Positions 43,124 to 52,368 of a stretch of 64,000 nt of DNA are shown one piece after another. Both the position numbers and the translations under genes were made by a program. The notes beneath the pieces were generated by a model. That model made no database searches. It was not told where the DNA came from and worked only from the letters and a program-made list of their open reading frames with translations. Origin of the DNA: an uncultured Bacteroidales bacterium (lineage in GTDB: Bacteria; Bacteroidota; Bacteroidia; Bacteroidales; Bacteroidaceae); contig CADCIP010000008.1 in assembly GCA_902801485.1 (NCBI GenBank), positions 1 to 64,000 of the forward strand. Reading direction: 5' to 3'. Every line of letters begins with the position of its first letter. The stretch's first letter is position 1.

Positions 43124-45130
43124 TTACTGTTCTCCAACAAGTTGTAGAAACTCCTCTTCGTTCATAATCCGAATGCCCAGTTTCTGTGCTTTCTCTAACT
43201 TGGAGGGTCCCATATTCTCACCGGCAAGGATGAAAGAAGTCTTATTGCTTATGCTTCCTACATTCTTGCCGCCGTGTTTCTCTATCATAGCCTTGTATTC
43301 GTCCCTGCTATGATGAGCAAAAACACCGCTTATAACAATGCTCTGATCCTTCAATCTGTCTGATTTAGCCTCTTGCTGCTCCTGCGAAATCTGCATTTGA
43401 AGACCGTATTTTGTCAGTCTGTTTATGAAAATTCTGTTTTTTTCTTCAGCAAAATACTTTATAACACTTCCTGCTATAATAATCCCAATTCCATTAACTT
43501 GCGTTAGTTCTTCCAAAGTAGCAGTTGAAAGCTTCTCCATGCTTCCGAAGTAGCGTGCCAGACTCTTGGCGGCATTCTCACCCACGAAGCGAATTCCTAT
43601 GGCAAAGAGCACACGCTCAAACGGAGCGTTCTTACTCTCTCTTATGCCCATTAGGATATTGTTCACACTCACCTCGTTTGTTTTATCTGCATTCAAAAGC
43701 TGCTCTGCTCTGAGAGTATATAGGTCGGCTGCATCATGGATAAGTCCCTGCTTGAAGTAGGTTTCCACAATTTCAGGACCCATTGAGAATATGTTCATGG
43801 CTTTCCGGGAAATAAAATGTTCTATTTTCCCGACAATCAGTGGTGGACATCCCGTTTCGTTTGGACAGTAGATGGCAGCCTCTCCCTCGTAGCGAATCAA
43901 CTTGGAACCGCAAGCGGGACAATGGGTAATAAAAATGATTTTGGGACTACCCGCTTCTGTGGGGCAGGCTTTGCCAACAACTTTGGGAATGATTTCTCCG
44001 CCTTTTTCCACTAAGATATGGTCCCCTACGTGAAGATCCAGTTGTGCCATTACATCAGCATTGTGTAAGGTGGCCCTGCGAACTTGTGTGCCTGACAATT
44101 GTATGGGGTCCATATTGGCAACAGGCGTGATAGCTCCTGTACGCCCCACCTGAAATACAACTTGCCGCAATATTGTCTCTGCCTGCTCTGCCTGAAACTT
44201 ATAGGCTATGGCCCATCGTGGACTCTTGGCTGTCATACCTAAGCTACGTTGTTGTGCCAACGAGTTTACTTTCAGCACAATACCGTCAGTGGCTACGGGC
44301 AGGTTCTTGCGTTCAATATCCCAATAGTCTATGTAGTCATATATCTCTTGCAAACTATTGGTTAAAGTCATGGCTTTGCTAACTTGGAAACCCCATTTGC
44401 TTGCAGCCTCCATATTCTGATAATGTCCGTCTCCAGGAATACCTTCACCTAATAAATAATAAAGGTAGGCATCAAGTCCGCGTTCGGCCACTACGCTGGA
44501 GTTTTTGCTCTTAAGTGTCCCTGATGCGGCATTCCTGGGATTGGCAAACAGAGGCTCCTCGTTTTCTTCACGCTGTTTGTTAAGTCGTTCAAAACTGGTC
44601 CAAGGCATCAGCACCTCACCACGAATCTCAAATTCTTCTGGATATCCGGCTCCTGGTGGCAGTTGTAAGGGAATGGAACGTATAGTCCTTATGTTCTGCG
44701 TAACATCGTCGCCTTGAGTTCCGTCACCTCGTGTTACGGCTCTTATCAGACTCCCGTGTTCGTAATGCAGACTTATGCTAAGCCCGTCAAACTTCAGCTC
44801 GCAGCAAATCTGGAACGGAGCTCCCTGCAATCCCTCCTTTACACGTTCATAAAACTCGCTTACCTCCTGCCGGTTATAGGTATTGGCAAGGCTCAGCATG
44901 GGACGTTTGTGCTGAACGGTAACGAACTCATTGTTGAGGTCGCTTCCCACACGCTGTGTAGGACTGTTGGGGTCAGCCATCTCAGGATGTAGCTTCTCAA
45001 GGTCTTGCAACTGGTGCATCATCATATCAAAGTCCTTATCCGAGATGGTAGGCATATTCAGCACATAGTAATTATAGTTGTGCTGATGCAGTTCTTCTCT
45101 CAGTTTCAGTATCTGTTCTTGCTCAGTCAT
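43124..45130 (-). CDS. ligA: NAD-dependent DNA ligase
   Basis: 668 residues, full length. It seals nicks in replication and repair. The AMP-accepting Lys is K113 in [10 protein letters not shown]. Further features: adenylation domain with [24 protein letters not shown] fold with [31 protein letters not shown], a four-Cys zinc finger (CPACGSKL...CPNETGCPP), helix-hairpin-helix region, and a C-terminal BRCT domain ([38 protein letters not shown]). Normal in every visible part. Confidence 0.97.
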   Translation of the reverse strand: MTEQEQILKLREELHQHNYNYYVLNMPTISDKDFDMMMHQLQDLEKLHPEMADPNSPTQRVGSDLNNEFVTVQHKRPMLSLANTYNRQEVSEFYERVKEGLQGAPFQICCELKFDGLSISLHYEHGSLIRAVTRGDGTQGDDVTQNIRTIRSIPLQLPPGAGYPEEFEIRGEVLMPWTSFERLNKQREENEEPLFANPRNAASGTLKSKNSSVVAERGLDAYLYYLLGEGIPGDGHYQNMEAASKWGFQVSKAMTLTNSLQEIYDYIDYWDIERKNLPVATDGIVLKVNSLAQQRSLGMTAKSPRWAIAYKFQAEQAETILRQVVFQVGRTGAITPVANMDPIQLSGTQVRRATLHNADVMAQLDLHVGDHILVEKGGEIIPKVVGKACPTEAGSPKIIFITHCPACGSKLIRYEGEAAIYCPNETGCPPLIVGKIEHFISRKAMNIFSMGPEIVETYFKQGLIHDAADLYTLRAEQLLNADKTNEVSVNNILMGIRESKNAPFERVLFAIGIRFVGENAAKSLARYFGSMEKLSTATLEELTQVNGIGIIIAGSVIKYFAEEKNRIFINRLTKYGLQMQISQEQQEAKSDRLKDQSIVISGVFAHHSRDEYKAMIEKHGGKNVGSISNKTSFILAGENMGPSKLEKAQKLGIRIMNEEEFLQLVGEQ

Positions 45131-45154
45131 TTCCTAAAAATCCATTTAATTTCA

Positions 45155-45185
45155 CAAAATTAATCATAAAATTCAATGTCGACAA
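45155..45185 (-). promoter_or_regulatory. Promoter for ligA
   Basis: Minus strand TTG (45185-45183), 20 bases, TAATTTTG (45162-45155). Confidence 0.65.
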
Positions 45186-45203
45186 TAATTTGCTTGCATC
45201 ATT

Positions 45204-45235
45204 TTTGGTTATATGTCTAAAAAGTATTACTTTTG
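45204..45235 (+). promoter_or_regulatory. Promoter for dapA operon
   Basis: TTTG at 45204-45207, 20 bases, TACTTTTG at 45228-45235, 34 bases ahead of the start. Confidence 0.75.
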
Positions 45236-45268
45236 CGGCAACATTAAGGTATAAAGGATAATAACCAT

Positions 45269-46156
45269 ATGGCAAATAACAAATTCCGCGGCTTAGGTGT
45301 CGCTTTGATAACGCCTTTCGCCAAGGATGGAAGTATAGATTTAGCAGCTCTCGATCGTCTGGTAGAGTACCAGATAAAAAGCGGAGCCGATTTTTTGTGT
45401 ATCATGGGTACAACGGCTGAGACTCCTACGTTGAGTACCGATGAAAAGGCAATGCTCAAGCAGCACCTTGTAGAGCGGGTGGCTGGACGTGTACCTCTTC
45501 TTATGGGATGCGGGGGAAATAATACAGCTGCTGTTGTGCATGAATTGAAAACTTCCGACTGGAGTGGTATCGACGGTATTCTCAGTGTATGTCCCTATTA
45601 TAACAAGCCTTCTCAGGAAGGACTTTACCAGCATTATTCGGCTATAGCCAAGGCAAGTCCCGTGCCGGTAGTATTATATAATGTACCAGGCCGTACGGGA
45701 GTTAACATGACTGCAGAAACAACACTCCGGCTGGCTCGTGATTTCGAGAATATTGTAGCCATCAAGGAAGCAAGCGGCAATATTTCCCAGATGGATGACA
45801 TCATTAAGAACAAGCCTGCAAACTTTGATGTAATAAGCGGTGACGACGGTATCACCTTCCCCCTCATAACCCTTGGGGCAGTTGGCGTGATCAGTGTTAT
45901 TGGCAATGCATTACCGTCCGAGTTCAGCCGTATGGTCCGTTTGGCATTAAAGGGTGAATACAGTACTTCGCTTACCATTCACCACAAGTTCACCGAGCTC
46001 TTCAAACTATTGTTTGTCGATGGCAACCCTGCAGGCGTAAAGGCCATGTTGAGCGAGATGGGCATGATAGATAACGTGCTGCGTCTTCCCTTGGTTCCCA
46101 CTCGACTGACCACAATGGAGAAGATAAGTTCTATTGTCCGGGAGTTGGGCTATTAA
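45269..46156 (+). CDS. dapA: 4-hydroxy-tetrahydrodipicolinate synthase
   Basis: 295 residues. It condenses pyruvate and aspartate semialdehyde in lysine and diaminopimelate synthesis. Schiff-base Lys is K166 (IVAIKEASG) and the catalytic Tyr is Y137 (VVLYNVPGRTG); GTTAE at 47-51 forms the pyruvate pocket and ISGDDGITFPLITLGAVGVISV the C-terminal side. Cytoplasmic tetramer. First gene of a probable operon with an MFS transporter and an esterase. Confidence 0.96.
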   Translation: MANNKFRGLGVALITPFAKDGSIDLAALDRLVEYQIKSGADFLCIMGTTAETPTLSTDEKAMLKQHLVERVAGRVPLLMGCGGNNTAAVVHELKTSDWSGIDGILSVCPYYNKPSQEGLYQHYSAIAKASPVPVVLYNVPGRTGVNMTAETTLRLARDFENIVAIKEASGNISQMDDIIKNKPANFDVISGDDGITFPLITLGAVGVISVIGNALPSEFSRMVRLALKGEYSTSLTIHHKFTELFKLLFVDGNPAGVKAMLSEMGMIDNVLRLPLVPTRLTTMEKISSIVRELGY

Positions 46157-46166
46157 TTTCAGCATG

Positions 46167-46187
46167 ATTGTTCATTGTTAATTCTTC
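46167..46187. repeat. Degenerate 7-base array in dapA-MFS spacer
   Basis: ATTGTTC, ATTGTTA and ATTCTTC follow in register between the dapA stop and the MFS start. Confidence 0.5.
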
Positions 46188-46198
46188 ATCAAAGTATC

Positions 46199-47440
46199 AT
46201 GAGATCCTCATACTTAGATAATAAATGGATGCGTGCAGCAATACCTGCATTACTGATTCATTCCTGCATTGGCAGTGTATATTGTTGGTCGCTCCTAAAG
46301 GGCGATATAGCCACAGAAGTAGGTTGCTCAGTCAAGGAGATAGAGTTTGCCTTCTCCTTGGCCATCTTCTTTTTAGGAATGTCAGCAGCCTTCGGAGGCC
46401 GTTTTGTAGAGAAGAATATTACCGCAGCCTCTGTAGTTTCCTGTCTGTGCTTCAGTACAGGTCTTTTACTCACTGTATTATCCATCTATTCAAAGAGCGT
46501 GCTGGGCATCATGCTCAGTTACGGTTGTCTGATGGGTATCGGTCTGGGTATCGGCTATCTGTCACCTGTAAAAACCCTTATGCTCTGGTTCAAGGAGCAT
46601 AAAGGATTGGCAACTGGCATTGCCATCAGTGGTTTTGGCTTATCAAAAGTTCTTTTCTCACCTTATATCGAATGGTGCACGCCCCGATATGGTATCAGCA
46701 CCACATTGGTTTCCATGTCGGTAATAAGCATATTCGCTATGCTTACGGCAGCTTATCTGATTCAGAAACCCAAGGAATGGGTAGAGCCTGTTGTGAAATG
46801 GAAGCTGAAAGACTATTATCAGGTTATCAAGAACGGCACTTATATGAAGATATGGTTAGTGTTCTACATTAATATCACCTGTGGTTTGGCTCTTATTGCA
46901 TTCGAGAAGAATATCGCCATCGCTGTCGGCATAGCTGCTGTTGGTTTCCTGTCCTCCCTGACAGCCTTTTTCAACACAGCCGGACGTTTTGGCTATTCCA
47001 CCATGTCAGACTACACAGAGAACAAGCAGACCATTTATAAGATACTCCTTTCATCCTCAGTGATAGTTATGCTCTTGGGCTTTGCCTTTGGAAGCAGCAT
47101 CATAGTGGTAATACTTATGCTTTGCATTATCAATGCAGGCTACGGTGGCGGTTTCTCCACACTTCCCACATTGTTGCAGAGCAAGTTTGGAATGGAAAAG
47201 ATAAGCACCATTCACGGCTTGGCTCTCAGCGCTTGGGCATGGGCCGGACTGAGTGGCAATCAGTTGTCCAACCTTATTATCAATCAGCTTGGCATGAGCA
47301 ACGAGGTTCTTTATGTTGCTTTGGCTGTTCTTTATCTTATAGCATTACTTCTTACCTTCTCAATTCCCAAGAATAAGGAGTATATCGAGTACGAAGAGGA
47401 GCAGCAATCATTATCCAAACTCGATCCCTCGTTTGTTTAA
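46199..47440 (+). CDS. MFS transporter, OFA (oxalate/formate antiporter-like) family
   Basis: 413 residues from the ATG at 46199; an upstream in-frame TTG at 46175 lies in repeat sequence and is rejected. About twelve hydrophobic segments are visible. OFA features are IHSCIGSVYCWSLLKGDIA near the start, GIGLGIGYLSPVKTLMLWFKEHKGLATGIAISGFG, and the second-half GRFGYSTMSDYTENKQ. Transport of a small organic acid is likely; the substrate is unknown. It begins 42 bases after dapA and ends two bases before the esterase. Confidence 0.88.
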   Translation: MRSSYLDNKWMRAAIPALLIHSCIGSVYCWSLLKGDIATEVGCSVKEIEFAFSLAIFFLGMSAAFGGRFVEKNITAASVVSCLCFSTGLLLTVLSIYSKSVLGIMLSYGCLMGIGLGIGYLSPVKTLMLWFKEHKGLATGIAISGFGLSKVLFSPYIEWCTPRYGISTTLVSMSVISIFAMLTAAYLIQKPKEWVEPVVKWKLKDYYQVIKNGTYMKIWLVFYINITCGLALIAFEKNIAIAVGIAAVGFLSSLTAFFNTAGRFGYSTMSDYTENKQTIYKILLSSSVIVMLLGFAFGSSIIVVILMLCIINAGYGGGFSTLPTLLQSKFGMEKISTIHGLALSAWAWAGLSGNQLSNLIINQLGMSNEVLYVALAVLYLIALLLTFSIPKNKEYIEYEEEQQSLSKLDPSFV

Positions 47441-47442
47441 GA

Positions 47443-48315
47443 ATGATTAGAATTAGACGAATGTGGATGCTGGCAATATGTTTTTTCGCCTTATTCTCGT
47501 TCCCTGTAGATGCAGAGCGTTTTGTTGACGATTCACTGAAAGTTGACGGAGTATGGCGAAAATTCACTATGCTGCTCCCTGATGGGCTCGAAGCTGATTC
47601 TCCGCTTGTATTTATACTGCATGGTCATGGGGGAGGAATATGGAAGGAAAACCCAATGGCAGGTACAGCTAGGAAACATGGATTTGCACTTTGTATCCCC
47701 TTAGGATTGAAGGATTCCAAGAATAAAAACAGTTGGAATGTGGGGTATCCTTTTCAGGTTGGATGGAATGTGAATGATGTGAAGACGCTTTGCCGGATGG
47801 CCCAATATGTGCAGAAGCGTTATAAGTTGAGCCGGGTTAACACATTCCTGACAGGTATGTCGAACGGAGGAGAAATGTGTTATCTGATGGCCTATTCCAA
47901 GCAGAAAATATTCAGAGCAGTGGCACCGATAGCAGGACTTACGATGGAGTGGATGTATCGTACGCTCGAGGCAGAGACCCCCATTCCTTTAATGGAGGTT
48001 CATGGCACAGAGGACCGAACTTCCGAATGGACAGGCGACATGGAAGGCAAAGGTGGATGGGGGGCCTATATGCCAGTTCCGTTGGCTGTAGGATATTGGG
48101 TAGCTAAGAACCGTTGCACACATGAGGTTATAGAATGTGTGGAGAGTATAAGAGGAAAAAACGGAAACCTTGTAATCAAACACTTTTTTACAGGCAGTCC
48201 TTACGGATGTGATGTTTGGCTCTACGAAGTCATCGGAGGTGGACATACATGGCAAACGGAAGATATAGACACAGGCGAAGAAGTCTGGAAGTTTTTCAGC
48301 AAGTACGTAAAGTAA
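47443..48315 (+). CDS. Secreted alpha/beta-hydrolase, PHB depolymerase/feruloyl esterase-like
   Basis: 290 residues with signal peptide MIRIRRMWMLAICFFALFSFPVDA. The fold shows LVFILHGHGGG (oxyanion region, 57-65), the nucleophile S140 in LTGMSNGGEMCYLMA, the acid D191 in EVHGTEDRTSEW, and the catalytic His near 273 in VIGGGHTW. LpqC/esterase D-type members act on short acyl or feruloyl esters from plant polysaccharide. Starts two bases after the MFS transporter, so co-transcribed. Confidence 0.88.
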   Translation: MIRIRRMWMLAICFFALFSFPVDAERFVDDSLKVDGVWRKFTMLLPDGLEADSPLVFILHGHGGGIWKENPMAGTARKHGFALCIPLGLKDSKNKNSWNVGYPFQVGWNVNDVKTLCRMAQYVQKRYKLSRVNTFLTGMSNGGEMCYLMAYSKQKIFRAVAPIAGLTMEWMYRTLEAETPIPLMEVHGTEDRTSEWTGDMEGKGGWGAYMPVPLAVGYWVAKNRCTHEVIECVESIRGKNGNLVIKHFFTGSPYGCDVWLYEVIGGGHTWQTEDIDTGEEVWKFFSKYVK

Positions 48316-48405
48316 ATATCATCAGCGATAACGTGAGCCGTCTTTTTCATACGTAAAAAACGCATCTTAGTTTGTCCATACAACACTCCAGTTTTCATGG
48401 TTACC

Positions 48406-49356
48406 TCATAATGGTTGTGTGTAAGTGGAACTATTGTATTTTGCTATGGCAGCATGAAGCCAATTCTGGATGTCGGATACCAACCATTCAGGGGAAATAA
48501 CTTGCAGCCATTCTCCTCGCGAAAGGATGTGGGCTTTGAAGTCTGAAGTAGGTCTGATCCTGAATTCAAAATCTGTTGACTCGTCTGTCGTAGCTATTTC
48601 ACGTTGCGATGGATGCAATGGTAAGTCCCTTAGATAATATCGCTCCATACCATAGGCTCTAAGTACAACCCTTTCTGGTTGGATATTTGTGTCCACCATT
48701 ATACCAAAACTCTCTGCAAAGTAAAGCTCGGCATTAAAGTCTGGGTCAATGGTGAACTTCTCATGTGTCAGTTGGACATCTAATATACGGTCTAAGGAGA
48801 AGACGGACATAGATGATTCCATCTTCCCATTCTCTGTAGGTCGTCCAATTTTTGTCAGTACATACCAGCGTCGCTTGAACAATTTTACGCAATAGGGTTC
48901 TGCTAAATAGGATTTTGCTGTGACCGAACTGTATTTCTGGTACATCATTATCATTTTACGCCCTTCTCGCATAGCCTTTATAACACGTTTTAGGAGAGAT
49001 CCCCCAGAAGGGATGCTTTCCAGTAGGATACGGTTCTGAAGCCCAAGGTTTTCGTCGAGCATATTTCCTACGCTTAGGGTAGAAAACAACCAATTAGCCA
49101 CGCTGTTGTCGTTCAGTACCTCGCGGTTATAAATGTAATAGCGGTATCCGTCTCGTCGGTCACACTCTATGATAACTCCGAACATATCCAGTATGGCATC
49201 ACGATGACGATTAAATGTTGTGCGTGATAGATTTACACCGTTACTTTCTTCCTTTCTGCGCCATTTTTCGTTAATTTCGGCCAAAGAAATTTTTCCTGCA
49301 TGGTAAATAGTTTCAGTTAGCCATATATATTCCTTAAATAAAGTAGGTATTTTCAT
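48406..49356 (-). CDS. WYL domain transcriptional regulator
   Basis: 316 residues. An N-terminal helix-turn-helix (YHAGKISLAEINEKWRRKEESNGVNLSRTTFNRHRDAILDMFGV) precedes a WYL domain (REGRKMIMMYQKYSSVTAKSYLAEPYCVKLFKRRWYVLTKIG...SLDRILDVQLTHEKF) and a WCX-like C-terminus. WYL domains sense nucleic acid or nucleotide ligands and are common in Bacteroidota. No defence genes adjoin it, and its targets cannot be named. It is alone between an esterase and the second tRNA-Asp. Confidence 0.92.
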   Translation of the reverse strand: MKIPTLFKEYIWLTETIYHAGKISLAEINEKWRRKEESNGVNLSRTTFNRHRDAILDMFGVIIECDRRDGYRYYIYNREVLNDNSVANWLFSTLSVGNMLDENLGLQNRILLESIPSGGSLLKRVIKAMREGRKMIMMYQKYSSVTAKSYLAEPYCVKLFKRRWYVLTKIGRPTENGKMESSMSVFSLDRILDVQLTHEKFTIDPDFNAELYFAESFGIMVDTNIQPERVVLRAYGMERYYLRDLPLHPSQREIATTDESTDFEFRIRPTSDFKAHILSRGEWLQVISPEWLVSDIQNWLHAAIAKYNSSTYTQPL

Positions 49357-49423
49357 GCTTTCTTCCTTTTTTCTGTTATTAAATGTTTTTTTTTATTAAA
49401 GTGAAAAAAAAAATGTTCTAAAA

Positions 49424-49455
49424 TTTGCTACATAAAGAATAATCTTGTAAATTTG
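49424..49455 (+). promoter_or_regulatory. Promoter for tRNA-Asp copy 2
   Basis: TTTG at 49424-49427, 20 bases, TAAATTTG at 49448-49455, 19 bases ahead of the tRNA. Confidence 0.8.
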
Positions 49456-49474
49456 CGTCCGTAAACGTGAAATT

Positions 49475-49549
49475 GGTGCGTTAGTTCAGTCTGGTTAGAA
49501 TACATGCCTGTCACGCATGGGGTCACGAGTTCGAGCCTCGTACGCACCG
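49475..49549 (+). tRNA. tRNA-Asp (anticodon GTC), copy 2
   Basis: Same structure as copy 1 at 14922. One base differs in the D loop. It is expressed from its own promoter as a single gene and followed by a near-copy of the downstream spacer of copy 1. Confidence 0.95.
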
Positions 49550-49593
49550 CCACATAGCAAAAAGTGTTTTTCATGGTATTAGATTTTTAAGGT

Positions 49594-49632
49594 GAGATTC
49601 AAGGTCAGCGATTGATATTGAATCTCTTTTTA
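49594..49632 (+). terminator. Terminator of tRNA-Asp copy 2
   Basis: GAGATTCAA pairs with TTGAATCTC around a 15-base loop, then a T-rich run. Compared with 15041-15078 the outer A-T pair has become G-C on both sides, a compensatory change. Confidence 0.85.
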
Positions 49633-49635
49633 TTC

Positions 49636-50301
49636 TCACTTGATTAAGTTTTGGATTTGTTTCTCCGTTGCTTTTGGCAGGATTTGACGTAGTTGAGAGA
49701 ATATACGTTGATACGACTCCTCTGGCGTACACTCGCTTTGGCAGGCATCTTGTCCATACAAAAGTTCAGGTGTAGTGAGCAGAGACCACCCCCAACTGTA
49801 TTGACGGCCGTGTTTGTCGTATGGATAAACGAAATCTTCTGTTACAATGCGTGTGGACATCTGCAAACGGGTGACGAAAGTGTCGAAACGGCTACGCATC
49901 TTTGGTCCGTCAAAGCCGCATAGGGCACGTAAGTCGCGGGTAATAAGACTACCATGTTCGGCAAGAATCGATAATATGGTATCTTCTATGGTTCCCTCGG
50001 CAGGTAAAGGATATTTGCTGCGGCGATAGTTGCATAAATCAGGCCACCATTTACGGCTGATGAATCCTGCTTTATTGGCGAAAAACTTGCCATAGACGTG
50101 GCCGCCTTCGGTGATGACCTCGCCCTTCCACTTCCATAGTGGCCAGTCCCATCCACCATCCGGAAACACTGTGTATCGACATTCTTCATCCACCATATCT
50201 TCGGCAGAGAAATCGTATATACCGCTGTTCAACAGAGGCAGAAATCCAATTTTCTCTATCCGTTCTATCAGTTCTGCACTGTTGCGAATCTTTCTATTCA
50301 T
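49636..50301 (-). CDS. AlkZ-related winged-helix protein
   Basis: 221 residues from MNRKIRNSAELIERIEKIGFLPLL. Similarities are to AlkZ/YcaQ-type DNA glycosylase-related proteins that keep only part of the winged-helix array: YTVFPDGGWDWPLWKWKGEVITEGGHVYGKFFANKAGFISRKWWPDLCNYRR and GSLITRDLRALCGFDGPKMRSRFDTFVTRLQM. It lacks the QxQ active-site motif as far as I can see, so a catalytic function is uncertain. In-frame ATGs at 50358 and 50313 are rejected because the promoter at 50324-50355 lies between the first of them and the gene and leaves no leader for the second. Confidence 0.7.
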   Translation of the reverse strand: MNRKIRNSAELIERIEKIGFLPLLNSGIYDFSAEDMVDEECRYTVFPDGGWDWPLWKWKGEVITEGGHVYGKFFANKAGFISRKWWPDLCNYRRSKYPLPAEGTIEDTILSILAEHGSLITRDLRALCGFDGPKMRSRFDTFVTRLQMSTRIVTEDFVYPYDKHGRQYSWGWSLLTTPELLYGQDACQSECTPEESYQRIFSQLRQILPKATEKQIQNLIK

Positions 50302-50323
50302 AGATAAAAACATTTGTATCTTG

Positions 50324-50355
50324 CAAAAGTAATCATAAATATGTACACGTCCAAA
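50324..50355 (-). promoter_or_regulatory. Promoter for AlkZ-related gene
   Basis: Minus strand TTTG (50355-50352), 20 bases, TACTTTTG (50331-50324). It decides the start at 50301. Confidence 0.75.
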
Positions 50356-50389
50356 CATTTACTCGTTTTCCTAAATAAACTTAAAGAAT

Positions 50390-50421
50390 TTTGGTTCTTT
50401 GGCGTAATCTCCTTACCTTTG
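50390..50421 (+). promoter_or_regulatory. Promoter for DUF2147-radA
   Basis: TTTG at 50390-50393, 20 bases, TACCTTTG at 50414-50421, 28 bases ahead of the chosen start. Confidence 0.8.
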
Positions 50422-50448
50422 CGAAATAAACATGAAAAAGAAGTTAAG

Positions 50449-50883
50449 ATGAAAAGATTATTATTTGGTATCACCTTTCTAATTGTATGCCTGTGTTCCG
50501 TGTTTGCCCAAGCTGATAAGATTGTTGGCGAATACCAGTGTGTACATGATGGAGTGGATTCCAGAATCAAGATCTTTAAGCACGCTGACGGCTACAGGGC
50601 CCAGTGTGTATGGGTTTCAAACGTAAAGAAGGAAGATGGTACCCTGAGAAGGGATGTTAAGAATCCGGATCCTGCTAAGAGAAACATAACCACGGATAAG
50701 GTTGTACTTATAGATAAGGTAAAATATGACGGAAAGGACACTTGGAAAGACGGAAAGATTTACGATCCTACCAGAGGAAAGTATTTTACTGTGGCCTTGA
50801 GTTTCAAGGACGATAAGACGCTGACCGTAAAGGGTTATCTGGGTCCCTTCTTTGGCCGTGTTTACTGGAAAAAACTGAAGTAA
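50449..50883 (+). CDS. DUF2147 domain-containing secreted protein
   Basis: 144 residues from MKRLLFGITFLIVCLCSVFAQA, a signal peptide. Longer in-frame reading starts upstream of the promoter and are rejected. The body shows the DUF2147 pattern: KIVGEYQC...SRIKIFKHADGYRAQCVW, TDKVVLIDKVKYDGKDTWKDGKIYDPTRGKYFTVALSFKDDKTLTVKGYLGPFFGRVYWKKLK. A small beta-barrel protein of the periplasm, function unsettled. radA starts five bases after its stop. Confidence 0.88.
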   Translation: MKRLLFGITFLIVCLCSVFAQADKIVGEYQCVHDGVDSRIKIFKHADGYRAQCVWVSNVKKEDGTLRRDVKNPDPAKRNITTDKVVLIDKVKYDGKDTWKDGKIYDPTRGKYFTVALSFKDDKTLTVKGYLGPFFGRVYWKKLK

Positions 50884-50888
50884 ACGTT

Positions 50889-52280
50889 ATGGTCAAGGAA
50901 AAGACTCTGTACGTTTGCGACTATTGCGGACAAGAAAGTGTTAAATGGGTGGGCAAATGTCCAGCCTGTGGGCGTTGGAATACCATGAAGGAAATCCGTG
51001 TAACGGCATCTTCTGGTTTTTCAAAAGGCGTTGGTGTACAATTGCCTTCCGTAGTAAGCAAACAGGAACCGATTCCTGTCCGTAACATTGTGGCAGATTC
51101 GGAACCCCGCATTAACATGGAGGATGAGGAACTGAACCGTGTCTTGGGGGGCGGGTTGGTATCTGGCAGCTTGGTGCTGTTGGGCGGTGAGCCCGGAATA
51201 GGAAAGAGTACACTAATCCTACAAACTGTCTTACGTTTGACTGATAAGAAGGTTCTCTATGTTAGTGGCGAGGAGAGCGCCAGGCAGATAAAGCTGAGAG
51301 CAGATCGTCTTCAAGATGCTGACAGAAAGAAGGAAACCGACAACCTTCTTATCCTTACAGAAACATCACTTGAACAAATCTATATTCAAATAGAGCAAAC
51401 TAAGCCCGATCTTGTGGTGGTTGACTCTATCCAAACCATTCAGACCGAGTCTGTAGAAAGTAGTCCTGGTAGTCTTAGTCAGATACGCGAATGTGCTGCC
51501 AGTCTGTTGAAGTATGCCAAGGGTGGCGGAGTGAGCATTATCCTGATAGGTCATATCACAAAAGAAGGAACGTTGGCGGGCCCTAAGGTATTGGAGCATA
51601 TTGTAGATGCTGTTTTGCAGTTCGAGGGTGACCAACATTACATGTATCGTATTCTGAGAAGTATAAAGAATCGTTTTGGAAGTACCAGCGAACTGGGTAT
51701 CTATGAGATGAAGCACGATGGGCTCCGTCAGGTCTCCAATCCCAGTGAATTGTTGCTGACAGATGATAGGGAAGGCCTTTCTGGTATTGCCATAGCTTGT
51801 GCCATAGAAGGTGCACGCCCCTTTATGATAGAAACGCAAGCCTTGGTAAGTACGGCGGCTTATGGTACAGCTCAGCGTAGTACCACAGGGTATGAAAGCA
51901 GAAGGTTAAATATGCTGTTGGCCGTGTTGGAAAAACGTGTTGGATTTAAGCTGGCTGCCAAGGATGTATTTCTGAACATAGCAGGAGGGTTGCGTGTTAC
52001 AGACCCAGCTTTAGATTTGGCTGTCATAGCTGCGGTTCTTAGCAGTAACGGAGATATGCCCATAGATACTGATGTGTGTGTAACGGGCGAAGTAGGATTG
52101 AGTGGAGAGATTCGTCCGGTTTCTCGCATAGAACAACGTATATCTGAAGCGCAGAAACTGGGATTCCAGCGAATTCTCATTCCTTCCTTTAATCTGAAAG
52201 GCATCAATCCCAAACAATATAAAATAGAGATTGTACCCGTTAGGAGAGTTGCTGAGGCGGTGAGAGAATTGTTTGGTTAG
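50889..52280 (+). CDS. radA: DNA repair protein RadA
   Basis: 463 residues, full length. It is a RecA-like helicase that helps branch migration in recombination. A four-Cys zinc finger opens the protein (YVCDYCGQESVKWVGKCPACGRW), followed by Walker A GGEPGIGKST (K106), LYVSGEESARQIKLRA, the RadA-specific KNRFGSTSELGIYEM and a Lon-like C-terminal domain (LLAVLEKRVGFKLAAKDVFLNIAGGLRVTDPALDLAV). Probably co-transcribed with DUF2147. Confidence 0.97.
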   Translation: MVKEKTLYVCDYCGQESVKWVGKCPACGRWNTMKEIRVTASSGFSKGVGVQLPSVVSKQEPIPVRNIVADSEPRINMEDEELNRVLGGGLVSGSLVLLGGEPGIGKSTLILQTVLRLTDKKVLYVSGEESARQIKLRADRLQDADRKKETDNLLILTETSLEQIYIQIEQTKPDLVVVDSIQTIQTESVESSPGSLSQIRECAASLLKYAKGGGVSIILIGHITKEGTLAGPKVLEHIVDAVLQFEGDQHYMYRILRSIKNRFGSTSELGIYEMKHDGLRQVSNPSELLLTDDREGLSGIAIACAIEGARPFMIETQALVSTAAYGTAQRSTTGYESRRLNMLLAVLEKRVGFKLAAKDVFLNIAGGLRVTDPALDLAVIAAVLSSNGDMPIDTDVCVTGEVGLSGEIRPVSRIEQRISEAQKLGFQRILIPSFNLKGINPKQYKIEIVPVRRVAEAVRELFG

Positions 52281-52307
52281 TTCATTTTTCAAAAATACCA
52301 ATCAGCT

Positions 52308-52339
52308 TTTGGCAGATTCAATGGAAAGGCGTATATTTG
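52308..52339 (+). promoter_or_regulatory. Promoter for secreted protein at 52369
   Basis: TTTG at 52308-52311, 20 bases, TATATTTG at 52332-52339, 29 bases ahead of the start. Confidence 0.75.
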
Positions 52340-52368
52340 CACCCAAAAGAAATAAATCTATACTTGAA

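Noticed and set aside
48316..48405. Possible small gene between esterase and WYL regulator
   Set aside because: No open frame with start signals or recognisable peptide; only a short AGCGATAACGTGAGC fragment akin to the hexamer repeats.
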